Below are positions 33,964 through 42,335 of a stretch of 64,000 nt of DNA, one piece after another. Both the position numbers and the translations under genes were made by a program. Below the pieces are notes generated by a model, which was not told the DNA's origin, did not search any database, and saw only the letters and a list, made by a program, of their open reading frames with translations. The stretch's first letter is position 1, and each line of letters begins with the position of its first letter. This DNA is from Megamerina dolium (taxonomy: Eukaryota > Arthropoda > Insecta > Diptera > Megamerinidae). The stretch covers positions 38,416,501 to 38,480,500 of the forward strand of contig OY978526.1 in the NCBI GenBank assembly GCA_963854835.1. The letters are read 5' to 3'.

Positions 33964-34178
33964 TAAATAAATCACTTAGAATCTGCTTTTTGACAGATTT
34001 TTGTATGGCAAATATGTCAAATAAGTCGACACAATACCCGAAATGAAATAGCTACCTGCTTTGCGAGCATATGAAAATCAATAGAAGTGTAACATTTTGT
34101 TGAGAAAAGAAATCAGTTATTCTTACATACAACTGCCGCAACAGCTATTTTTCTTACGTTTTACCCAAGTATCTCTTA

Positions 34179-34380
34179 TGCTGCAACTACCCACCGACGT
34201 AGCGTACGTACGTACCGCCCGTACGTAAGAACATACAAAATTGCATTGATTTTCTCCGCTCCGAGCAACGTCTACGTCACCGTCATACGTTGGTGAGTTT
34301 TCGTTAACACGACGTTCCCATAAGATAGGTCGTGTCAGCTGACACGTTCTACGTTTTTACGTCGGTGGCTAGTTGCAGCA
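34179..34380. mobile_element. MITE-like element 2 (202 bp, TTA target duplication)
   Basis: The ends are inverted repeats: left TGCTGCAACTACCCACCGAC, right (reverse complement) TGCTGCAACTAGCCACCGAC, one mismatch in 20, extending to GTA. It is flanked by TTA on both sides (34176-34178, 34381-34383). A TTA/TAA 3-bp duplication is typical of PIF/Harbinger-type DNA elements, so that assignment is inferred. The inside is unusually CpG-rich for the window, with a perfect 16-bp palindrome CGTGTCAGCTGACACG at 34331-34346 and repeated ACGTACGTAC. No protein is encoded. Confidence 0.75.
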
Positions 34381-34703
34381 TTAACCTTGAAATGCCTGGG
34401 AAATTGCTTATTTCTGAAATGTCTAATAAATTTTAATAATAGTCGTGCATGGCTGACCGCGCATAAATTGAATAAAATTATAAAAAAAAAGTGTTGAAGA
34501 TAAATTAAAGCTTATTTTAAATAGGTTTGTTTGTGTAATGAATGTTTGGAAAATCCCAAACCATTTAAGAATATAATATGCGCATAAAGGGTTCTATTTA
34601 TGATGTTTAATAAATAATGAGAATTTGCTTTTAACGAGCAATAAATGTTTTTATAACAGATATTGTAGAACTATGCATAGAATTGATAATAATGTGCTTG
34701 AAT
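34381..34703. other. Non-coding spacer
   Basis: AT-rich; nothing recognised between MITE 2 and the LTR element. Confidence 0.4.
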
Positions 34704-34707
34704 ATAT

Positions 34708-35512
34708 TGTTACGTTTTTATTCTGTGAGCGTTTAATTCTATTTGAATTACCTTGTTCGATCACTGGATTCTGTTAATGATAACTGCAACACTTATTTTA
34801 TACAACTATATAAATAAATATGTGGCACTTAAAGCCCCAAAGGACTCATTGGCCGAGCTTCTCTTCCATTACTGTTGTGCGTCTTAAATTTGGACAGTAT
34901 TAGAAGGGACCTACTTATTTTAGCCGGTTCCGAACGGCAGAACACTTGTGACATCACTTTTTCTGAGCTTTGTCACAGAGTTCTTTAAGAAGCTTTTTCA
35001 TGGCAAGTTGTTACTGTCGGAAGAATTGCCAATTGCTTGCCGACAGGTGGGTACCATTCGAAAGAAAAATCTTTTCGATATAAAATTTGTTATGCATCAG
35101 TCGGGTATTGAACCACGACCTACAGATCAGAAGGCGAACACACTAACCACTGAGCTACGGCACCCAATACAACTATATACAGCAACAATTTATTTAATAA
35201 TCTCTATTTACAATCAACACTGTTTACAATCAACTATTTACTATAACACTTAAATGTACTTGCAACTTTTGCCTCTGTATCAATGTTTTCGCAATCACGT
35301 TCTGAATTAGATTGATTGTCAATTCTCAACACTGGCTCTATTTATACTCTGTTGGCAACACCCTAGAATCTTCCTTTATCGAGATTCTTCTCTTCCTTTC
35401 TCGTTGGCTTGTTCTGGTTATCGCTCATTTCTTTTTGTTGACATTCATTTCGATGCTGCCAATAGTGTCAGTCACAATAGTGATGAGTAATCAACTATCG
35501 ATACTCGTTACA
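34708..35512 (-). repeat. 3' LTR, interrupted by a SINE
   Basis: Left copy of the LTR (3' with respect to the minus-strand element). The SINE at 34813-35166 and its duplicated target account for the extra 367 bp; removing them gives 438 bp, the length of the other LTR. Confidence 0.92.
34813..35166 (-). mobile_element. tRNA-derived SINE, copy 2 (youngest)
   Basis: On the minus strand it starts GGGTGCCGTAGCTCAGTGG with an A-box and has a B-box-like GTCGTGGTTCAATACC about 50 nt in, then a body, and ends GTGCCACATATTTATTTA. The 13-bp target duplication ATACAACTATATA flanks it (34800-34812, 35167-35179). The undisturbed sequence is present in the other LTR at the equivalent place, giving a natural empty site. 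Length is about 354 bp. The tRNA-like head probably acts as an internal RNA polymerase III promoter; movement depends on LINE enzymes. Confidence 0.92.
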
Positions 35513-35550
35513 CTGCCCTCCTCTTAACCTTGTTCGTCCCGAACAAGTTT

Positions 35551-36805
35551 TTATACTTCCCCTCGATATGGCGCAAGTCGCTCTAAGTGCACTACTTTAA
35601 ACTTTGCTCTTTTATTCCAGGCACGTTGAATACGATATATTACGTCATTTATCTTTGCTATAATCTCATATGGTCCTTCCCAATGAGTCTGTAGTTTAGG
35701 AGACAGGCCTTTCTTTCGTTGTGGATTATGAAGCATTACAAGCTCTCCTTCATAGAACCCTTTTGAATTTGCTTTCAAGTCATACCTGGCCTTCATCTTA
35801 TCGCTTATCATCTGCGACCGCTCTCTGATGAACTGATGTACTTCATCCAACTGTTCCCGCTTTTCGCTAGTATAATTTCCTTCGGTTGATCTCGTTGGTG
35901 TTACAACTCCGAATTTTAAATCAGCTGGCAGTCTTAACTCGTTTCCAAAAATTACCATTGCCGGTGTAGTAGCCGTCGTATCATGTTGTGCGGATCGATA
36001 TGCCATGAGGAACATTGGTATATGTACATCCCAGTCTCTTTGGTATTTAGCTACGACTTTTCTCAAATATTCCTCGAAGGTACGGTTAAATCGTTCTACC
36101 AGATTGTGGATGCAAAGGTGTTGTACGAGTTTTGTATATACCCAGCATACGGCATATCTCTTGGAATACAACTGATTCGAAATTTCGACCTTGGTCTGAG
36201 TGTAACTCCATCGGTACACCAAAACGAGTAACCCATTGGTTGACGAATACATCCGCAACTGTACTAGCTTCCTGATTTGGAATGGGGTATACTTCAGGCC
36301 ATTTACTGAAGTAATCTATAACCACCAGAACATACTTGTTTCCTGCGTTGCTTATTGGAAATGGCCCAGCTATGTCCATAGCAATTCGCTCAAATGGAGC
36401 ACCCACGGTGTATTGGTGCATCTTACCTCGACTTTTCTTAGTGGGACCTTTGGCCATTGCACATTGCTTACACTTCCGAATCCAATCAGCGACATGGTCA
36501 TGACATCCAACCCAATAAAATCGTTTCTTTATTTTCTCGACGGTTTTGGTGATTCCCAAATGCCCTCCACTGGAGGCATTGTGATACTCAGCTATCACTT
36601 CATTTATTCTTGCCTTGGGTACCACTAGAAGATCATTAGTGATTTTTCCATCCTCACTTTCCCATGCTCGGAATAAACATCCGTCTCGTAAGTGCAGGCT
36701 TTGCCACTGCGCCCAGTATGCCTTCGTTATTGGACTCTCATTAGCCATTTCTTTGCGAGATCTGGGTCGTTCCGCTGATCTTCTTGAACTCGTTCGGTTT
36801 TCCAT
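35551..36805 (-). pseudogene. Integrase of the Ty3/gypsy-type element, frameshifted
   Basis: Frame 36805-36086 has the H2C2 zinc-binding region (EYHNASSGGHLGITKTVEKI, then CKQCAMAKG) and the core start MDIAGPFPISNAG (first Asp) and ELHSDQGRNFES (second Asp). Frame 36258-35551 carries on with NLVERFNRTFEEYL (catalytic Glu), a GPY-type motif HWEGPYEII and the end HLERLAPYRGEV. An indel near 36095-36110 (HPQSGRTI-stop against NLVERFNRT) splits the domain, and another near 36770 separates it from Gag. No functional integrase can be made from this copy. Confidence 0.9.
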
Positions 36806-38439
36806 GACTCTTCCGACAATACATTCGTAAGACGTAGGTTAACAATGTGATTCTGGTTTCTTTCCCGTTTACTATCCACGGTGCAAGTAAGACGATATGG
36901 AGTATAAGCTTTACTACGATGAATGACATCACGATCGTCCTTTCGTTGTCCTGGTGAATTCGATCTTTGTTGCTTGTGTCGTAGACGACAATTCCGCGCC
37001 TTGTGCCCTCTTCGATGGCATATGAAGCACTTACCGGCAAATTTATATTTGCGTTGATTCCTTGTTCTACCTTTAGGCTTCATATTCGATTGATTGCAAT
37101 CACGCGCTATATGCCCTCGTTTGTCGCAAATGAAGCACTTACCATTAAATTTGTTTTCACGTCGACCTGTTGTTCTTCCTTCAGGCCGCACTACTGACTT
37201 AACTGCCTGACACACTGCTTCAACCAGATCTGTTGTTTCTGTTTCTAATTGGCGTACCCGTGGCATTGGTCGACACATGAAACTGGCGGCTTCAAACGTC
37301 AAGGCACTACTGACTGTTTCGGCATAAGTATTCCTGGGTGACATGACTAGGGCACGCTTTGTCTCTCCATCACGTATGCCATCTATGAATGCCTCTATTT
37401 TTATTTTTTCGACGAACTCTTCCGAATTACCGGAGAACGCTAGATGACATAAGCGCTCAATATCGGAAGCGAATTCCTGAAGGCTCTCATTACTCCGTTG
37501 CACTCGCGATCTCAATTCCACTCGATGTAATTGACTCTTGTATTCATTTCCATATTTTCGCTGGAGTGTGTCCATCAGTGACTGATAGCTACCGCGATCT
37601 TTCTCTGGAATCATCTGTAACACCTCGGAAGCATTACCTTTTAATGCGACTATTAAAGCAGCAGTCTTGTCGCTATCATCCCATTGATTCTTCGAAGCTG
37701 TTGTCTCGAATTGAAGCTTGAAGATATTGAATGGCGTGCTTCCGTCAAATGTTGGTGACTTTAGTTTGATTGTACTTGAATCTCTAATCACTGATGTGGC
37801 TGGTCCATTTATTTTTAGTTGATTGAGTTCGTGCTGTAATTTCTCGAACTTATCTTCCCAGTCGTCGACATGTTCCTTCAGCTTATCATCCAACTCATCC
37901 ACGTGTTCTTTCAGCTCTGTGACTTTGTCATTAATAGCTCCGGAAATTTCCTGAAATCTAAGTTCAATTCCTTTTTGTAGATTTTCGATGACGTGTTCTT
38001 GGCGAGCCGAATGTTCTTGAAACTTGGAGTCAATTGTTTTCTGGAATTCTCCCATAGCGTTTTCTTGGCGGGACGAACCTTCTTGAATTTTCATACGCAA
38101 TTCAGCCGAATGTTCTTGAAGCTTGGAGTCAATGCGAGACGCATTTTCTTGTAACTTCGCATTAATTCCTTGCAGTTGCTGCTGCTGTTGTTGCATCATG
38201 GATTTCATAAAATCCATGAGTTGACCACTCGAATCTATTTTGCTCTCTTCCTCAGCGTGCACAACTGCTTGTATATCGGCTTCCTCGAAGAACTCATGTT
38301 CTTCTACATTAATTCCCTTAGCCTCCATAGCTTGCCTCAGCCTCACCAGCAGTTCCGCCTTTGCACCTGATGACGATAGATTCATCTCTACCAACAGCTT
38401 TTTAAGCTGGTCCACTTTTAGTTGGTCAATTTTCACCAT
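36727..38439 (-). CDS. Gag of the Ty3/gypsy-type element with SAP-like N-terminus (570 residues)
   Basis: Open from ATG 38439, just inside the primer binding site. Residues 2-40 (KIDQLKVDQLKKLLVEMNL, SSSGAKAELLVRLRQA) resemble a SAP DNA-binding helix pair. Residues about 75-205 are a long coiled coil with repeated Q/E-H-S-A units. Residues about 220-400 are the retrotransposon Gag core (FDGSTPFNIFKLQFETTASK, ELRSRVQRSNESLQEFASDI). Two CCHC knuckles follow (CFICDKRGHIARDC, CFICHRRGHKARNC). The last 35 residues, from about SEESWKTERVQEDQRNDPDL, belong to the segment that normally precedes the integrase zinc finger, so a deletion has fused Gag to pol downstream of RNase H. Gag itself looks intact and may still form particles. 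Confidence 0.88.
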   Translation of the reverse strand: MVKIDQLKVDQLKKLLVEMNLSSSGAKAELLVRLRQAMEAKGINVEEHEFFEEADIQAVVHAEEESKIDSSGQLMDFMKSMMQQQQQQLQGINAKLQENASRIDSKLQEHSAELRMKIQEGSSRQENAMGEFQKTIDSKFQEHSARQEHVIENLQKGIELRFQEISGAINDKVTELKEHVDELDDKLKEHVDDWEDKFEKLQHELNQLKINGPATSVIRDSSTIKLKSPTFDGSTPFNIFKLQFETTASKNQWDDSDKTAALIVALKGNASEVLQMIPEKDRGSYQSLMDTLQRKYGNEYKSQLHRVELRSRVQRSNESLQEFASDIERLCHLAFSGNSEEFVEKIKIEAFIDGIRDGETKRALVMSPRNTYAETVSSALTFEAASFMCRPMPRVRQLETETTDLVEAVCQAVKSVVRPEGRTTGRRENKFNGKCFICDKRGHIARDCNQSNMKPKGRTRNQRKYKFAGKCFICHRRGHKARNCRLRHKQQRSNSPGQRKDDRDVIHRSKAYTPYRLTCTVDSKRERNQNHIVNLRLTNVLSEESWKTERVQEDQRNDPDLAKKWLMRVQ

Positions 38440-38468
38440 CTTTACAGAATCCCACTTCTGACACCAAT

Positions 38469-38906
38469 TGTTACGTTTTTATTCTGTGAGCGTTTAATTC
38501 TATTTGAATTACCTTGTTCGATCACTGGATTCTGTTAATGATAACTGCAACACTTATTTTATACAACTATATACAGCAACAATTTATTTAATAATCTCTA
38601 TTTACAATCAACACTGTTTACAATCAACTATTTACTATAACACTTAAATGTACTTGCAACTTTTGCCTCTGTATCAATGTTTTCGCAATCACGTTCTGAA
38701 TTAGATTGATTGTCAATTCTCAACACTGGCTCTATTTATACTCTGTTGGCAACACCCTAGAATCTTCCTTTATCGAGATTCTTCTCTTCCTTTCTCGTTG
38801 GCTTGTTCTGGTTATCGCTCATTTCTTTTTGTTGACATTCGTTTCGATGCTGCCAATAGTGTCAGTCACAATAGTGATGAGTAATCAACTATCGATACTC
38901 GTTACA
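38469..38906 (-). repeat. 5' LTR (438 bp)
   Basis: Right copy of the LTR, 5' with respect to the minus-strand element. Begins TGTTACGTTTTTATTCTGTG and ends CGATACTCGTTACA on the plus strand. It presumably contains the promoter for the Gag transcript. Confidence 0.93.
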
Positions 38907-38910
38907 ATAT

Positions 38911-41900
38911 GTAATTTGATAACAAACACTTTGCTAAAAATAAATGAAATTATTATTGCTTACTACAGCCACTCACCGCTAGTGCGAATGACGGCAAAGT
39001 TGGCAAATTGTATTTATGAATACAATACGTATATTGTTTATATGAAAACAAAAAAAAAAACTGACAACAATCTAGTCGTTTTACGAGACATTGTGTAACC
39101 ATGCTCACATGCTTGAGAAGGTGACATCTTTAATCTTAAATTAATGAAAGCATTCTCATTAATACGAAAGTCGCGCATTTGAAAATCATAAACCAATTAA
39201 TGCTGGTGATTAAATAATTTATGAGGCATATAGCTTTTATATTTATGAATTTAATATGTATCTACTCATGTACTATATGTGGGTGTACTTTGTACTCATA
39301 ACGTTCATCATGATTGATCGATCGACGAACAACAGCATCAGCAGTAATACATTGAACTCGAACTATAATGTGCACATGTTATGTTAAACTGAAATTGCAC
39401 TCAATACATTAGAGAAAAAAATGTTTACCCACAGCAAACCGGTTTTATTATCGAATTATAATTGCTGGTTTAACCCGTCGTTCATGAAGCGAAAAATATT
39501 GACGCATTTTATATAGTTCTTAAAAATTTTTAAGTAAAATAACATATAAGTATTTCATATGGAAACAAATAACACGACAAAATATCGCTCAAATTAGCGC
39601 TGTACGATTAATCAACGATTGTGATTAAGCAATTATTCGATTAATCAACATTTTGAGTAATCATACAAATATTCCGAAGAAGTTTTTATCGATGCAAAAC
39701 TACACATCTCATTTGTTTGGTGGGAAATATTATAAATATTGTGAATATATTATTCGAATGCATTTATTGTAATCTATCAATATTCTGATTAATCACGTAT
39801 TCGGTTGTAGTGTTGATATTAATACTATTGTGTTATAGTGCTTAATCGGATTGTTAGATAAACCGATTATTTCCATAGCTTAGATGTGCATATAAATATT
39901 TGTAGGGTCAGTAGAAGGTGCACCTAAGAACCGAGAAATCGAATTTTGAAAGAAATATTTTGATATGCCCAAATACTTTTTTGATACTTGTTCACCGGCA
40001 ACGTTAATTCGTATTCAAAAACATATGCGCTATAGGTGTCTCACACTCCATAAACTTTTGCTAGGATATGACTTGGAGCCTAGCCCAATTAAATTGTTTA
40101 TTGATATCGATTTTATATAGTGTTCGCTAAAAGGACTGCGGGGTATAGCGAACACCCCACCCACCAATATTGAGTTAAGCATACGCTAATTTGTTTTAGT
40201 ATAAACTGCGATTCCAATACATTAGCCTGCTTTATTTGCATTTGCCGATGCATGAAAAAATCTGATTTCAATAAAAAAAACAATATTTTCGATAACAAGA
40301 ACAAAAGTCATAATATAGGTAAGCCTCAAATAAGTCATATACTATTTGTATGCGGGTATATGCACGCATACAAATTACGCTAATGAAGCAAGAAGTGAAG
40401 AAGCTGCGTACTAGCGGTGTGATTCATGGCATTTACAATTAAATATGGAAATTCCTTCTTATTTAATTTTTGCTAATTACATTCACACTTGTATTAACAT
40501 ATTCAATGATTCATAGTGCGATGTGCATAAAATAGGCGATTCATATTAAGAATACTTTTAGAATTGTTTTCCGATATTGTTTAATACATCTGGCAACACT
40601 AAACTATTTATATCATCTGCTTATGATCACACTAGTAAATAAACATTGACATGATTTGCATGAGATACGAGACATGCTCTATGAGCGAATAGCAAACAAA
40701 AAGAGAAGCACAGAGAGAGATGATCAGAATGAAAGCTGTCAAAAGCAAAAAAGAAGAAGCAAAATTGAAAAACCACTACATGCAACCAAATAATAAATAA
40801 AAAAAATAAATAAAATAGAACATGAACACAACTTTAAAACACCAAATGAATGTGGTGTCATTAATTCGGCAAAACAGTGCGAATCCAACAGAGTCGAAGC
40901 AAATAACGTGCGAAGAGAATCGGACGCGAGTGGCAAACATCTGTGATATAAGCGTCGATATATATATGTAGATCTATATGTAGTGTACATACATATGTAC
41001 AATTACTTTTAGTTACGAAGAGTACACAAATAATAGATACCAAAAAGGAACTTGACTATCTTTCGATATAAGCGCGGTGCAAACTTGTGATATTATATGA
41101 AATTTATAAAATTCAAACAACACCTAGTATTAAAATTATTTTTTCAAATAATCGATTAATAAATTGGCGCTTTTGCAGTGAGTAAGCCGTAGTGTAACGA
41201 TTGAATTTATTAAATCTACAGTAGCGGCATCATCATCAGCATTATCTTCTGTAGTACACAAACAATTGTGAGAGAGCAAGTTGCGCACAGCACAGCAAAG
41301 ATAAGCACCGAATATACGGCCAATAACAAGGTAAACTAAGTAGATATCTACTATGTATACGAATGTGTGCAAATAAATGCTTACGTATCTCGCAGATATA
41401 TTGGATCACAACGGCGCTCGTCAATGCGATGGCATAAAGCGTTTTAGAATTACCTTGCCGTTGTGCAAATATGTATTTACATTATTGAAAGTGAATCTGT
41501 TTAATATCAATCTGATTTTCTAACGTTTACCTACTTCTATACATTCATGCATACATACAATTATATAGTTTCGTATGATATTTTCTAAATACATGTAGTA
41601 CATACTTTATATAGCAGTACATACATTCATATATACATACTTACGAGTACTAGCCAATTTGCAATTTTTTTGCAAGTTTGTTTTTTTTTTCAATTTCTTT
41701 TGTTTTTCTAGCATTTTTGATGGGCATGTTTAACATGGAAATTTTTTGAAATTTATTGCAAATTGAATTCTCTTATACCTACCTATATTTTTTACATTTT
41801 TATTTATGTGTTTTATTGCTTTATAGTATAAAAGCCATATTGAAATGTGCATATACTCGCATGTTGTATATAAATACGAGTACACATAGCCAGTATATTG

Positions 41901-42166
41901 GCATTCTGCTTGTCATCAAGTCTGCGTTATTCGTGTATTGTCAGCGTATTTTGTTTGTTTCTTTTTTTCTACGTCTTCTTCTTCTTCTTCTTCTTCTTCT
42001 TCTTCTTTCTTTATGTTTTTAACAATTTTAAATTTAGAACTCTAATTTTTTTTGGAAAATATACTATGTACATAATTATATGTATAAATATTTGTATATA
42101 AATATGCATACATCCATACACACATCTTTGGATTTAAGTCCAAACATTTATATTGTATTTAACTAC
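38911..42166. other. AT-rich non-coding region
   Basis: No supportable gene. A cluster of ATTAATC/GATTAAT-like motifs lies at 39607-39870. Microsatellite (TTC)n at 41974-42008. Short frames here show only low-complexity residues. Confidence 0.45.
41974..42008. repeat. (TTC)n microsatellite
   Basis: About eleven tandem units are read directly; encodes a run of Phe or Leu in chance open frames. Confidence 0.92.
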
Positions 42167-42335
42167 ATGTACATACATATTTTTTTTTTTTTTTTGTTAG
42201 CTTATTTTTTTTTATTGAATCTTTCTTAAATACTTAGAAACTAACAATAAGTATTCAAATCTTACAAACTAAATAAAACTATGTGATATCCCCTACGTTC
42301 CATCACAATTTGGTGAGTCGCGAGATGTAGCAATT

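Larger units (their letters stand above)
34708..38906 (-). mobile_element. Ty3/gypsy-type LTR retrotransposon, internally deleted
   Basis: Two LTRs (34708-35512, carrying a SINE, and 38469-38906) bound an internal region with Gag and integrase on the minus strand. Each LTR starts TGTTACG and ends CGTTACA; without the SINE both are 438 bp. By eye they differ at one base (CATTCATTTCG against CATTCGTTTCG). ATAT flanks both ends (34704-34707, 38907-38910), the 4-bp duplication usual for Ty3/gypsy. A primer-binding-site-like TGGTGTCAGAAGTGGGA follows the 5' LTR (38441-38468) and a purine tract AAGAGGAGGGCAG precedes the 3' LTR (35513-35530). Protease, reverse transcriptase and RNase H are absent, so it can only move with proteins supplied by a complete relative. 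Confidence 0.92.

Noticed and set aside
35312..35527. 71-codon plus-strand frame repeated at 38706-39098
   Set aside because: Both lie in the two LTRs; the shared frame is a consequence of LTR identity.
40739..41424. Overlapping minus-strand frames at 40.7-41.4 kb
   Set aside because: Short, Cys/Tyr/Ile-rich chance translations of AT-rich DNA with no shared domain or splice structure.
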